DNA from: Ardenticatenaceae bacterium
GTDB taxonomy: Bacteria > Chloroflexota > Anaerolineae > Promineifilales > Promineifilaceae
DNA length: 64,000 nucleotides
NCBI GenBank assembly: GCA_020634455.1
Contig: JACKBQ010000001.1
Span: forward strand, 3,286,001-3,350,000
Reading direction: 5' to 3'
Shown here: positions 44,556-54,242 of the stretch, one piece after another
How positions within the stretch are numbered: position 1 is the stretch's first letter
How the letters are laid out: the number at the start of each line of letters is the position of its first letter
Translations under genes and position numbers: made by a program
The notes under the pieces: generated by a model
Database searches by the model: none
The model's input: only the letters and a program-made list of their open reading frames with translations
Told to the model about the DNA's origin: nothing

Positions 44556-46037
44556 TTGTCTATTCAGAACCGCCTCCTGCTTGTCTATACCTCCATCTTT
44601 ATGGTGGCGTTTGTGCTGTTTGCCGCCATTGTGTACCTGCTGCCCCGCAGCCGCATCAATGCCGAGGTAGATACCGACCTGCACACGCTCACCAGCGAGC
44701 TGCGTTCTGCTAACGTCTACACCGAGCGAGATGGCACCGTGCGCTTTGAAATTGGTCAGGATCTGGACGATTTGGAAACGGCCGCTTCCTTTTTCATGCT
44801 CGTAGACCCATCGGGCGGCATTGGGTTGCGCTCGCAAAACATGGGCACCTTGCCCCAGGATTTTGGCCTGCTCGATGAAAATGGCCTTAAAGACGGCGAA
44901 ACCATCAATTACGTGGTGCGTGGCGCAAGCACCTTGCGCGTACTCACTACCCCCCTCTACGACGAAGAAAATAAAATCGTAGCCTACTTGCAAGTCGGCC
45001 GTTTGGTAGACAACATCGAAAGCTTCAACCGCTTTTTGGTCATTGCCCTGTTTGTCGGCTTTGCCGGAGCCTCAGCCTCCCTCTTCCTGGCCGTGCTGCT
45101 CACCCCCAGCTCCTTCAAACCATTGGAAGATATGGCAGCAGTTACCCGGCAAATCACCAACGCCGACGACCTGAGCCGCCGCGTACCCAACACCGAACGC
45201 ACCGATGAAATTGGCGTGCTGGCTCGCTCTTTCAACCAGCTGTTAGAGCGGCTGGAGCGATTGTTCCAAACCCAACAGCGGCTGCTGGCCGACGTGTCGC
45301 ATGAACTGCGCACCCCCCTCACCGCCATTCGCGGCAACGTGGACCTCATGCGCCGCATGGGCGACGCCGACCCGGAATCATTGGGAATCATCCAGGAAGA
45401 GATTGAGCGGATGACCCGCTTGGTGGGTGACCTGCTTTTGTTGGCCCGTGCCGACGCAGGCGGTTTACCCCTGGAAAAAGCGAAGGTGGAGCTAGATAAC
45501 TTGCTGTTTGAAGTGTATCGTCAGGTGCGCCTGCTGGAAGCCGATGTTGTGGTGAAAGTGACCGAGGTAGACCAGGTGTGCATGATGGGAGATGTGGATC
45601 GGCTAAAGCAGCTTTTGCTAAATTTGATCAGCAATGCCATCAAATATACCCCAGAAGGTGGCACGGTGGATGTGAGCCTTTCCAAGAAAAATGGCTGGGC
45701 TTACCTGAAGATCGCCGATAACGGCATGGGCATCCCGGCAGAGGATTTGCCCTACATTTTTGATCGGTTCTATCGGGTAGATAAGGCGCGGGCGCGGGGA
45801 CAGTCGGGCAAGGGGGGTGCTGGCTTGGGGCTGGCGATTGCTAAATGGATTGCCCAGGCACATGGTGGCAACATTGATGTGATGAGCACAGTGGGCGAAG
45901 GTACAACATTTACCATCATCTTGCCCATTTTGGCAGAAAAGACGATGTTAGAGCCTGCGGATGTGGTTGAGGATCTTTCTAAAACACGTCCAGGGCTGCG
46001 GGCGTTGGGGGCCACGTTTCGGCGTTCATCTTCATAA
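44556..46037 (+). CDS. Membrane sensor histidine kinase with HAMP domain
   Basis: 493 residues starting at TTG 44556; no ATG fits the N-terminus. Span 1 (about 7-30), extracytoplasmic sensor of about 125 residues, span 2 (about 160-182), HAMP, HisKA with SHELRTP (H249), HATPase with N-box LLNLISNAIKYTPEG and GGAGLGLAI. It phosphorylates the regulator encoded immediately upstream. The stimulus is unknown. Confidence 0.92.
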   Translation: MSIQNRLLLVYTSIFMVAFVLFAAIVYLLPRSRINAEVDTDLHTLTSELRSANVYTERDGTVRFEIGQDLDDLETAASFFMLVDPSGGIGLRSQNMGTLPQDFGLLDENGLKDGETINYVVRGASTLRVLTTPLYDEENKIVAYLQVGRLVDNIESFNRFLVIALFVGFAGASASLFLAVLLTPSSFKPLEDMAAVTRQITNADDLSRRVPNTERTDEIGVLARSFNQLLERLERLFQTQQRLLADVSHELRTPLTAIRGNVDLMRRMGDADPESLGIIQEEIERMTRLVGDLLLLARADAGGLPLEKAKVELDNLLFEVYRQVRLLEADVVVKVTEVDQVCMMGDVDRLKQLLLNLISNAIKYTPEGGTVDVSLSKKNGWAYLKIADNGMGIPAEDLPYIFDRFYRVDKARARGQSGKGGAGLGLAIAKWIAQAHGGNIDVMSTVGEGTTFTIILPILAEKTMLEPADVVEDLSKTRPGLRALGATFRRSSS

Positions 46038-46039
46038 AA

Positions 46040-46066
46040 AACGGCCGTCTGGTAAAGACGGCCGTT
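46040..46066 (+). terminator. Hairpin made of two ACGGCCGT copies, possible terminator
   Basis: AACGGCCGTCT (46040-46050), loop GGTAA, AGACGGCCGTT (46056-46066). Two iterated palindromes serve as the stem arms. It is three bases after the kinase stop. The T-run is short (TTGCTT). Confidence 0.6.
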
Positions 46067-46074
46067 GCTTACAC

Positions 46075-46107
46075 AGAAGTTCAACTGTTTCAAAAAGTTG
46101 AACTTCT
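46075..46107. terminator. Second hairpin between convergent genes
   Basis: AGAAGTTCAACT (46075-46086) pairs exactly with AGTTGAACTTCT (46096-46107) around a 9-nt loop. It is four bases before the PspC-like stop on the other strand. Confidence 0.6.
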
Positions 46108-46111
46108 TAAT

Positions 46112-46537
46112 CTATCCATCTCGCCGCAGCAGCAAGTAAATGCCCCCGGCAATGAGCGCAATTGACCAAAATACCACACCGTTTACCCAGTGGAACCAGC
46201 CCAGTTGTGACAGCAAAAAATAAATACCAAACAAAATCAAGACGGTACCTATCGTGCTGGGGCGATTGAGTCGGCCCATTTTGCTGGAAACTGTCTGGCT
46301 TAAATCATCGAAGTTGTCTTGCAGCACGGTGCTGCCAGATTCCCCAACAACTGCCTCGCGGGGCATAATCACCCACAAAACCAGGTAAATTGGTGCGCCA
46401 ATGCCGCTGGCAAAAAGCAGTAGGACAAATAACAGCCGTACCCAAACTGGGTCCAGGTTGAGATATTCGGCCAGACCGCCACACACCCCGGCGAGCATCT
46501 TGTCTGTTTCGCTGCGAGTTAATCTGTTTTCAGACAT
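46112..46537 (-). CDS. PspC-domain membrane protein
   Basis: 141 residues from ATG 46537 with GGAGG upstream. The PspC domain (LTRSETDKMLAGVCGGLAEYL, then two helices) is followed by further C-terminal spans (about 95-137). PspC partners with PspA in envelope-stress responses; the pspA gene is at 14304 in this window but not linked. Confidence 0.88.
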   Translation of the reverse strand: MSENRLTRSETDKMLAGVCGGLAEYLNLDPVWVRLLFVLLLFASGIGAPIYLVLWVIMPREAVVGESGSTVLQDNFDDLSQTVSSKMGRLNRPSTIGTVLILFGIYFLLSQLGWFHWVNGVVFWSIALIAGGIYLLLRRDG

Positions 46538-46853
46538 TGTTGCCTCCATTGGGTGCTGCATTTGAAACTTTTGGTGGGGCAGCACCCTGTTGAACTATCC
46601 GCCTATACGTCATCAATTAGTGAAAGTTTCGCATCGGGCTCATTTCTGTAGCAGCAGATGAGTGTGGGCTAAACTACAGCTAAACGGCAGCGTAGCGTTT
46701 GCTGTTTGCCCTGGCCAACATCTGACGCCGCAGGCGGTTTTTGTTATACTTTTTCGTCAATTAAGTTTGGTAATTCTGGCAATGAAACTGGATATTGCCA
46801 AACTTTGTAATGGATGTGGTTTGCAACGGCCGTTTTGGTCATCGAGGCAGTGC

Positions 46854-47378
46854 ATGTGGAAAAACAAAGCGGCCCTGCTTGTCAGGAACCCGCTGGCGCA
46901 AAAAGTGATGCGCCTGGTGATCAAACTGGTAGTGCCTCGTTCACGGGTAGGTGTGGCGGTTGTTGCCGTAAACGCAGCCGCCGAGGTTTTTATGGTGCGC
47001 CACGTTTTTCATCCGGTGTATGAATGGGGCTTGCCCGGCGGCTGGCTAAACCGGAATGAAGCGCCCGACGTTGGTGCCTTGCGTGAATTAAGGGAAGAGA
47101 CAGGATTAACGGCCGTACTTGGCCCCGCAGTTGCCGTGCAGCATGATCCGGTTACGGCATACATTGGCATCTCGTACGTAGCGACGCTGCAACCGGGTAC
47201 ACTACAGCTTAGCCACGAGCTAACGAAAGCCCGCTGGTTTGCGCACGAGGCATTGCCCCAGCCAATTACCGACCACACCAGGATCGCCATTGATGCGGCC
47301 GTGGCCTATCATAAAAAGACGGCTTCCCGGAAATCGGGTTGCCCCGAATTGGGTTTAGGAGAAGCAAAACAAGCATGA
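46854..47378 (+). CDS. NUDIX hydrolase
   Basis: 174 residues from ATG 46854, preceded by GAGG; upstream in-frame starts (46782, 46662) lack a ribosome site. Complete Nudix box G-x5-E-x7-REL-x-EE-x-G (GGWLNRNEAPDVGALRELRE, then ETGL). These enzymes hydrolyse nucleoside diphosphate derivatives. Its stop overlaps the next ATG by four bases. Substrate unknown. Confidence 0.82.
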   Translation: MWKNKAALLVRNPLAQKVMRLVIKLVVPRSRVGVAVVAVNAAAEVFMVRHVFHPVYEWGLPGGWLNRNEAPDVGALRELREETGLTAVLGPAVAVQHDPVTAYIGISYVATLQPGTLQLSHELTKARWFAHEALPQPITDHTRIAIDAAVAYHKKTASRKSGCPELGLGEAKQA

Positions 47379-48865
47379 ATCGTCGTTCCACACCAGGCGC
47401 GGGGCAGTGGCTCACCGTCACTATCCTCGTTGGTGCCTCCATTTTTCTCCTGATTAAACTATTTCAGTTTGCCAGCCAACGTGGCGATTACCCTGCTGGT
47501 CTGGATATTGCTGGTGTAGACGTGGGTGGACTTTCGCCAGCCGAGGCGACAAATGTGCTTACCAACCGCTACATCGAAGCCCCGGTCATTATTTACCACG
47601 GGCAGGATCGGTTTGAAATTAGCCCTGCCGATGCGGAGTTTGAGCTTGATTTGGACACAATGCTCAGTCGCGCCGACATTGAGCGCACCCAGCAAGATTT
47701 TTGGGCTGGTTTTTGGGGCTTTTTGTGGGGACAACCGGTTGAAGTAAATCCGATAGAGCTTTCGGCTACGCACAACCGGGAGGCGCTGCGCCGGGTGTTG
47801 GCGGATATTGCTGCGTTGATGGATGAGCCGACACAGCCAGCGCAGCCTGTGCCTGGCACGTTTAGCTTTCAATATGGCGAAACTGGCACGGTGACGAACA
47901 TAGACGCCAGTTTTGCTGACATCGAAGGGGCGCTGTACCGGGCCAGAGACCGTGAAGCGCGGCTGGTCGTTGAGCCAAGCTCCCCAGAACGGCCGCAAAT
48001 TAACTTGCTCACTCGTCTGCTGGTAAACAGCCTGCAAGATTATGAACAAATTACCGGGGGCGCGGCCAGCATGTTTGTGATGGACCTGAACGCGGGCGTA
48101 GATGAAATTGCCATCAATGCCGATTTGCCTATGTCGGGCATGGATTTGCTGAAGCTGCCGATTGTGCTGGAAACATACCGCCTGCTGGATCAGGAGCCAA
48201 CGCTTACGCAGTCCGGGTGGATTTCCAGCACGCTGTCGGCCGATTTGAGCAATGAGGGGGCGAACCAACTGCTGCGCTTCATTGCCGGGCAGGATGACCC
48301 CAAGCTGGGCGCGGAACGGGTAACCCAAACGTTGCAGCGGCTGGGGCTGGTAAACAGCTTCATTGTGCTGCCATACGATACGGAGCCGCCAGCAGGCACG
48401 GTACGGCCGTCTACCCCTGCCAATTCCGCCGAAGAAGTGCGCACCTTGCCCAACCCGTACCTGCAAACCACCGCCGAGGACATGGGCACGCTGCTTTCCA
48501 TGATCTATTACTGCGCCGAGGGCAAGGGTGGGGCGCTGCTGGCCGTTTTTGAAGGCGATATTACCCAAACCGAATGCCAAACCATGTTGGCGTTTATGTT
48601 GCAAAACAAGATTGGCAGCTTGATTGAGGAAGGGGTGCCGGTTGAAACGGCCGTTGCCCATCGGCATGGCTGGATTAGCGACACACACGGCGATGCAGGC
48701 ATCGTCTTCTCATCTGGCGGGGATTACGTCATTGTGCAATTTTTGTACAAGCCCAACTGGTTGGAGTGGGAAATTAGCTCCCCACTGCTGGCCAACCTCT
48801 CCCGCGCTACCTACAACTACTTCAACTTCGACAATCCTTACCTGGCAGATGCCCGGACAAACTAA
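47375..48865 (+). CDS. Beta-lactamase-fold protein lacking the catalytic Ser, with VanW/YoaR-like N-terminal domain
   Basis: 496 residues from ATG 47375. N-terminal span (about 13-33), a domain with DVGGLSPAEA as in PG_binding_4/VanW proteins (~45-150), and a class A beta-lactamase-like domain (~225-490). Where the next gene has SILK, this one reads DLLK (D257, K260), so the nucleophilic serine is absent; the KTG-box equivalent is RHG. It is probably a non-catalytic wall-binding paralogue. ATGA overlap with the NUDIX gene; 3 bp before the paralogue. Confidence 0.8.
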   Translation: MNRRSTPGAGQWLTVTILVGASIFLLIKLFQFASQRGDYPAGLDIAGVDVGGLSPAEATNVLTNRYIEAPVIIYHGQDRFEISPADAEFELDLDTMLSRADIERTQQDFWAGFWGFLWGQPVEVNPIELSATHNREALRRVLADIAALMDEPTQPAQPVPGTFSFQYGETGTVTNIDASFADIEGALYRARDREARLVVEPSSPERPQINLLTRLLVNSLQDYEQITGGAASMFVMDLNAGVDEIAINADLPMSGMDLLKLPIVLETYRLLDQEPTLTQSGWISSTLSADLSNEGANQLLRFIAGQDDPKLGAERVTQTLQRLGLVNSFIVLPYDTEPPAGTVRPSTPANSAEEVRTLPNPYLQTTAEDMGTLLSMIYYCAEGKGGALLAVFEGDITQTECQTMLAFMLQNKIGSLIEEGVPVETAVAHRHGWISDTHGDAGIVFSSGGDYVIVQFLYKPNWLEWEISSPLLANLSRATYNYFNFDNPYLADARTN

Positions 48866-48868
48866 CCC

Positions 48869-50464
48869 ATGTTAAAAGCGATCCAACGATTCCTGATGAT
48901 TGTGCTGCTGGCGCTGGGGCTGCTCTTTTTGGGCTACCAGGCATTTCTGTACAGCCTGGTGCGCGAAAAATTGCCCACCGCTACTACCGTTGCAGCCGTA
49001 GACGTAGGCGGCATGTCTCGCGAGGAAGCGGCAGCGGCAATCAACGCAATTTACCTGTCCCCCATCACGCTGCACCACCTGGAAGAGCAGGTGGAAATCA
49101 ACCCGCAAGACGTAGGCTTTAATTTGGACATTGACGCGATGCTGAATGAGGCGGAGGCGGCGCGCGGCGACCTGCCGTTTTGGGAGGGATTTGTGGAATT
49201 TTTGTTCAAACAGTCGTTTGAGCAGACCAATGTGCGGCTTGTTGCCGGGTATGATCAAGCAGCGCTGCGGGCACAGTTGGAAAATGTGGCCAGTATCTTA
49301 GACAAACCGGCTACCGCCCCGCAGCTTTTGCTAGGCGCAGGCAGCAATTACCAGCCAGGCGAACCGGGCTACATTACGGATGTGGAGGCCAGCTTGCCTG
49401 CGGCTGAGATGGCGTTGTACCAGGCAGACCCAGCCAAACGGCAGGTGGATTTGGTGATCGAGATGCAGGAGCCGACTGAATTAAATATGGAGGTCTTGCG
49501 CACGCAAATTGAGCAGGTGATGGCTAACGACGGGCAAGGTTTGTTGGCCAGCGTATTTATTCTGGATTTGCAGACTGGGGAAGAGCTGGCGATTAATGCT
49601 ACGGATGCCATTTCTGGGTTGAGCATTTTGAAGATTGCGATTTTTGTAGAAACGTACCGCCGTCTGAATGGGCCGCCGAATGAGTATGTGCAGGGATTGT
49701 TGTATGATACGGCCGTTCAATCCAGTAACTTTGGTGCCAACCTGCTGCTCCACGAGATTGCCGGAGAACCGAATACCTACGAAGGGGCTGAACTGCTCAC
49801 TGAATCCTTGCACCGCCTGGGGCTGGTAAATACCTTTATGGCCATCCCATACGATGCAACGGCCGTTTCTACCCGCCCTAGCACGTACGCCACCCCGGCC
49901 AATTCGGCCACCAACCTCATTTTTGAGCCAGACACTGCCCGCCAAAGCACCGCCGAGGACATTGGTACGCTGCTCTCAATGCTGTACTACTGCTCAAAAG
50001 GTGGTGGGGCGCTGCTGGCCGTTTACCCCGGCGAAATCACCCCACAGGAATGTCAGGACATTATTGACCTGATGGTTTTGAATGATGAGGGGAATTTGAT
50101 TCGCTTTGGCGTGCCGGAAACGGTGCGCGTATCGCATAAACACGGCTGGGATGAGGTGACGCACGGCGACGCGGGCATCGTTTTTTCACCCAACGGGGAT
50201 TTTGTGATGGTGGAATATTTACATTACCCTGGTGGCGACTTTTTGCTGCACGATTTTAGCTTCCCCATTTTGCGGCAGTTTGCCCAACTTACCTACAACT
50301 ACTTCAATTTTGAAGAGCCGTACACAGAAAATGTAGTGGATCGGGCGATTCGAGAGGCGGCGGCACGTGAGGCCGCTGCTGCCGCAGCGGCGGCCGCTGA
50401 AGAAGCTGCCAGTGAAGAGAGCGCCGGGGAGGATACGGCCGTTACCCCCACACCAACCCCATAA
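48869..50464 (+). CDS. Beta-lactamase-fold serine hydrolase with VanW/YoaR-like domain (tandem paralogue)
   Basis: 531 residues, same architecture as its upstream neighbour: membrane span (about 7-28), VDVGGMSREEAA domain, class A beta-lactamase-like domain with SxxK (S252-I-L-K255), an SSN segment and KHG near the C-terminus. An Ala/Glu-rich tail ends TPTPTP. It is probably an exported penicillin-interacting or peptidoglycan-active enzyme; resistance function is not implied. Confidence 0.82.
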   Translation: MLKAIQRFLMIVLLALGLLFLGYQAFLYSLVREKLPTATTVAAVDVGGMSREEAAAAINAIYLSPITLHHLEEQVEINPQDVGFNLDIDAMLNEAEAARGDLPFWEGFVEFLFKQSFEQTNVRLVAGYDQAALRAQLENVASILDKPATAPQLLLGAGSNYQPGEPGYITDVEASLPAAEMALYQADPAKRQVDLVIEMQEPTELNMEVLRTQIEQVMANDGQGLLASVFILDLQTGEELAINATDAISGLSILKIAIFVETYRRLNGPPNEYVQGLLYDTAVQSSNFGANLLLHEIAGEPNTYEGAELLTESLHRLGLVNTFMAIPYDATAVSTRPSTYATPANSATNLIFEPDTARQSTAEDIGTLLSMLYYCSKGGGALLAVYPGEITPQECQDIIDLMVLNDEGNLIRFGVPETVRVSHKHGWDEVTHGDAGIVFSPNGDFVMVEYLHYPGGDFLLHDFSFPILRQFAQLTYNYFNFEEPYTENVVDRAIREAAAREAAAAAAAAAEEAASEESAGEDTAVTPTPTP

Positions 50465-50561
50465 CGCCAAACTTTTTGCTTGCTATAAAATTGCAAATCT
50501 CCGTATAATGCTGGGCACTATCTTGTGAATACTTCCCATATCACTTTCAAAAGAGGTGTCT

Positions 50562-51035
50562 ATGCTTAGTTCAGACGGTTTTTTAGCGCCTGCCAGCTAT
50601 TTTGGAGCAGACCTGGCTCTGGTTGGCGAGATTGTCTTTTATTTGCTCATTTGTGTGGCGGTAGTCGCTCAACGCCGAGGCAATTATCATCTGCATGACC
50701 GCATTCAGATTCCCGTGGTGGTGGGGAACTTCTTTTTTGTGATTGTTATTATGGTGCTTTCTTTGCGGTATGAAAATGTGCCCGTCGAGTTTGCGGAACG
50801 GCCGTTTGAACCATTTTATCTGGTTGTGGTGATTCATGCCGTGTTGGGCATTGTGGCCCAGATGTTGGCCACGTACTGTTTGTTGGCGGGTACCAAAATT
50901 TTGCCCCGCAAAATCGGCCGTTTGCGCTACTGGATGTGGGCCACGTTTGCCGTGTGGACGGCGGCGGTGGTGATGGGCATCTACACCTACTACATCTGGT
51001 ACATTGTCACACCAGAACGGCCGCATTTGTTCTAG
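50562..51035 (+). CDS. DUF420-like membrane protein
   Basis: 157 residues from ATG 50562 (AAGAGG upstream; GTG 50556 possible). Four to five spans with a His in the HLHDRIQIP loop, resembling DUF420 proteins often found with cytochrome oxidase genes; no oxidase is nearby. Convergent with the following gene: stops are 1 bp apart. Confidence 0.6.
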   Translation: MLSSDGFLAPASYFGADLALVGEIVFYLLICVAVVAQRRGNYHLHDRIQIPVVVGNFFFVIVIMVLSLRYENVPVEFAERPFEPFYLVVVIHAVLGIVAQMLATYCLLAGTKILPRKIGRLRYWMWATFAVWTAAVVMGIYTYYIWYIVTPERPHLF

Positions 51036-51036
51036 A

Positions 51037-51285
51037 TTACATTTGTGGGGTGGGAACGGCCGTTGCCCGCCAGGTTTGTTGCAAATAATAGATGTTCACC
51101 AGCACGATAAAGCCATTCACTACAGCAACCGGATAGGCGGCAATGATCAAGCCATACACTGTAAACAGCACCGCGCCAACCAGATTGATCACTCGCAGCT
51201 TCACCAGCGAGCGCATCATCAACGAAACCGCTACAAAAACAGACGCCATATAGCCCAATAGTTCAAAGCTCATTACGAAATCCAT
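51037..51285 (-). CDS. YgjV-like small membrane protein
   Basis: 82 residues from ATG 51285 (AAGGAG upstream). Three spans with LGYMASVFVAVSLMMRS, characteristic of the Imp-YgjV/PnuC-like small membrane family. Function unknown. Confidence 0.65.
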   Translation of the reverse strand: MDFVMSFELLGYMASVFVAVSLMMRSLVKLRVINLVGAVLFTVYGLIIAAYPVAVVNGFIVLVNIYYLQQTWRATAVPTPQM

Positions 51286-51464
51286 GTTACAACTCCTTAA
51301 AAATAATTCGATACAGCAAATGATTTTGCAGAAAGATAGATTGAAAACGTGACGCAAGCGTGACAAAAGAATTTTGTGCTGCAAAAAATCAATTTAACGG
51401 TATGATTTTAGGACAATCCCCGGTGTGCCGATGAGCACCAACTCAAAATGGAGGAAAAGAAGAA

Positions 51465-52127
51465 ATGGCAACAAGAACTGGAAATGAACGGCGACTATTG
51501 TTGTGGGCTATGCTGCTCTCGTCGCTGATTGGCATGGCGATTTGGTACATCCGGCGGCTGACGAGTGCGCCGGTGAATGAATGGTTTACAGAGACCGTGG
51601 TGATGTTCAGTTACTTCACCAACCTGACTAACTTGATCGCCGTCGTGATGGCTGCGGCGCTGCTGGCGGGCAAGGGGGCGCTGTATCGCTGGTTTAAATC
51701 ACCCGTGGTGCAGGCGGCTTGCTGTTTGTACATTGCATTTGTGGGGATTGGCTTCTGGTTCATTTTGGGTGGGCCGCAAAATGTGGAATCCTGGCTTTTT
51801 TGGATACCGGAATTGACGGCGCACACTCTGTCGCCAATTTTGGGCGTGGTTTTTTGGCTGCGCTGTGTGGAGAAGGGGGAGATGAACGGCCGTCATCCAT
51901 TCATCTGGCTGGCGTATCCCATCGGCTACCTGATCTACTGGCTGATTCGTGGGCCAATTGTGGGTTATTACCCCTACTTTTTTGTGGATGTGAACGCCCT
52001 CGGCTACGGCGGCGTGGCGATGTGGTCCGGCGCGCTCATCGTCATGTTCTTGATTTTGGGCACTATCATGTGGCGGGTTGATATTTGGCAATCCAACCGC
52101 CAGGTGCGCTTGTCGGCAACAGATTAA
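51465..52127 (+). CDS. Pr6Pr family membrane protein
   Basis: 220 residues, six spans. Family hallmarks: FSYFTNLTNL at the start of span 2 and YPYFFVDVNALGYGG near the end. Pr6Pr proteins are predicted six-span intramembrane hydrolases related to FAR-17a/AIG1; activity is unproven in bacteria. GGAGG ribosome site. Confidence 0.85.
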   Translation: MATRTGNERRLLLWAMLLSSLIGMAIWYIRRLTSAPVNEWFTETVVMFSYFTNLTNLIAVVMAAALLAGKGALYRWFKSPVVQAACCLYIAFVGIGFWFILGGPQNVESWLFWIPELTAHTLSPILGVVFWLRCVEKGEMNGRHPFIWLAYPIGYLIYWLIRGPIVGYYPYFFVDVNALGYGGVAMWSGALIVMFLILGTIMWRVDIWQSNRQVRLSATD

Positions 52128-52198
52128 ATGTGATTTTATTTTTTGCCACAAGGGGCACAGAGGGTTTTGAGGTGGCTCAAAATCCTCCTCAGAAAAGG

Positions 52199-52257
52199 TA
52201 CCTTCGGGAGGTTTGGTCAATCCTCGATGCTGCCTGAGGCCTCCCGGAGGTTGGTTT
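52199..52257. repeat. CCTCCCGGAGG-type palindrome pair
   Basis: Two copies of a palindromic word (TTCGGGAGGTTTGG and CCTCCCGGAGGTTGG) lie 20 bp apart beyond the Pr6Pr stop. Two more are at 54243-54300. Confidence 0.65.
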
Positions 52258-52261
52258 AATT

Positions 52262-53578
52262 TTAGAGCCAGATTTTTGGGCCAACGTCTTTCATTTGGCC
52301 AGGGAAGCGGAGGATAACGGCCGTATCCGGCACCGCCATCTCCCCATCCCGCACGGTCACAGAGGTTTCGCTTAAAATATCTAGGTACTCCCCATCCGGC
52401 AGCGGTGTCGGTTGCACATCTATTACGCCAGAGACGTTGAAAACCCCGTACAGTCCTTCATTTTCGGCCTGCCAGAGGGCGGTGATGGCAGGGTGGGGAG
52501 TGAGCAGGGTGAAACGGCCGTTCACCAGCACCGCATCCTTCTTGAGTTGACATAACTTCGCCAGATGGGATTGGAATTCATACGCCCCCCAGCGCACCTT
52601 GTCAATATCGAACAGGCTGGGTGTGTGCGTTTCTTCAGATTCCTGCCCGGCGTAGAGCAGGAATGCGCCCTCGTTGAACGCCTGGAACGCCGTCCAGGCC
52701 AGCGCCTGGGCACGACTGGGCGCTTTGTCCATGATGCGCGGCTGGTCGTGGTTTTCCACGCAGCGCATTTTGACGGTGTGGGCGGGGTAGATGCCTTTTT
52801 GGTACCAGAGGGCGGTGAGGTAGGCGGGAACGGCCGTTTCATCCGCCACCGCTTTTTCCCACAACGGCCAAATATCGTAATCGTACGACAAATCAAACGC
52901 TTCGTGGATTTCGCCATCGGAAAAACCGCTCAAGCCACGCGCCCGCCGGTCAATGATGAAGCCCGTGTGTACGCTTTCCGCCAGCCAGAGCACTTTGGGT
53001 TTGATGGCCGCCACCTCGCGCCGCGCCTGCCGCCAAAACTCCAGCGGCACTACCGAGGCCACATCGCAGCGAAAGCCATCTACGCCCAGTTCTACCCACA
53101 TTTTCAGCGCCCCAATCAGGTAATCCCACAGCGCCGGGTCGTCGTAGGTCAGGTCAATGATGTCGCTCCATTCGGGGACGGTGGTGATGGGACGGCCGTT
53201 TGCATCGCGGTGGTACCATTCCGGGTGGGTTTGCACCGTCACGGCATCATGGGCGGTGTGGTTGTACACCACATCAATCATCACCTTCAGCCCCAGCGCG
53301 TGGGCGTACTGGATGAGCAGCTCAAATTCCCGCTTGGTGCCGTATTCTGGATTGGTTTCGTAGTAATTTTGGATGGAGTAGGGGCAGCCAAGCGACCCTT
53401 TTTTGTTTAGCTGGCCGATGGGATGGATAGGCATGAACCAGACCACATCCACGCCCATCTCGCGGATGCGGGGCAAATCTTTGGTGACATCGGCAAAGGT
53501 GCCGTTGGGGCCATGATTGCGTACGTAAATTTCATACAAAACCAGGTTGCGAACATTTTTGGGGGTATCGGTAGCCAT
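52262..53578 (-). CDS. GH13 alpha-amylase-family glycoside hydrolase
   Basis: 438 residues. GH13 conserved regions: DVVYNH (102-107), GFRCDVA with nucleophile D172, LAESV with acid/base E201, and ENHDQPR with D278. Compact (beta/alpha)8 barrel plus a short C-terminal beta domain; no signal peptide, so probably cytoplasmic and acting on maltodextrin or glycogen-like glucans. Exact specificity is unclear. Confidence 0.9.
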   Translation of the reverse strand: MATDTPKNVRNLVLYEIYVRNHGPNGTFADVTKDLPRIREMGVDVVWFMPIHPIGQLNKKGSLGCPYSIQNYYETNPEYGTKREFELLIQYAHALGLKVMIDVVYNHTAHDAVTVQTHPEWYHRDANGRPITTVPEWSDIIDLTYDDPALWDYLIGALKMWVELGVDGFRCDVASVVPLEFWRQARREVAAIKPKVLWLAESVHTGFIIDRRARGLSGFSDGEIHEAFDLSYDYDIWPLWEKAVADETAVPAYLTALWYQKGIYPAHTVKMRCVENHDQPRIMDKAPSRAQALAWTAFQAFNEGAFLLYAGQESEETHTPSLFDIDKVRWGAYEFQSHLAKLCQLKKDAVLVNGRFTLLTPHPAITALWQAENEGLYGVFNVSGVIDVQPTPLPDGEYLDILSETSVTVRDGEMAVPDTAVILRFPGQMKDVGPKIWL

Positions 53579-53693
53579 GAATCCTCTGCGTGAATATCAT
53601 TTTCTAAAAATAGGGCACGGATTTAACGGATGACACGAATAAGAACAAAAAACCGTTAAATCTGTGTCATCCGCGTCCCATTTGTCTAGCATA

Positions 53694-54227
53694 TCACGCT
53701 TGGGGTGGGTCGGCATCGCGGGTTTTGGGGGCAAAGGGTGCGGCGATGAGGCAGAGAACGGCCGTTGCCACAAAAAACCAGATCGCCCCCTGTAAAAAGA
53801 TGGGATTGTACTCATCCACCCAGCTTTTTAGCTCCGCCTCGGTAGTGTCCTCTGGCAAATAGTAAATGCGCACCTCATCGCCAATTTCTGTGTCGTCGTA
53901 GGTTTGTGCGCCCACGGTGAATCTGGCTCGGCTGAATGTGCCCACATCAATCGAAAAGTCAAAATCACCCAGCTCTTGCACAGAGGTGGCGTCTTCATTA
54001 TCTGCATCTTTGGCCATGTAAGTGACTTCAAAATTGTACTCGCGGCTGTCCGTGCTGCTGCTGCGAGTGGTGAATTTATCCACCACCGTGGCGCTGGCTT
54101 CGCGGCCTTCATTCCGAAACGCTCGCACTTCGCTGCCCTGAATGGCCAAAATGCCCCACAGCATTCCGGCAAACATCAGGGCCACGCCCACCCACAATAA
54201 CCATTCATTACGCAATAATTTTGGCAT
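53694..54227 (-). CDS. DUF3592 membrane protein
   Basis: 177 residues with spans at each end (about 9-29 and 143-163) and an extracytoplasmic beta domain of DUF3592 type (ASATVVDKFTTR, YNFEVTYMA, GDEVRIYYLPED). Function unknown. A CCTCCCGGAGG palindrome pair lies directly upstream. Confidence 0.82.
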   Translation of the reverse strand: MPKLLRNEWLLWVGVALMFAGMLWGILAIQGSEVRAFRNEGREASATVVDKFTTRSSSTDSREYNFEVTYMAKDADNEDATSVQELGDFDFSIDVGTFSRARFTVGAQTYDDTEIGDEVRIYYLPEDTTEAELKSWVDEYNPIFLQGAIWFFVATAVLCLIAAPFAPKTRDADPPQA

Positions 54228-54242
54228 TTTTCACTCCTGCAA

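Noticed and set aside
47459..48688. 409-codon minus-strand ORF
   Set aside because: Antisense shadow of the beta-lactamase-fold gene; no recognisable domain and no ribosome site.
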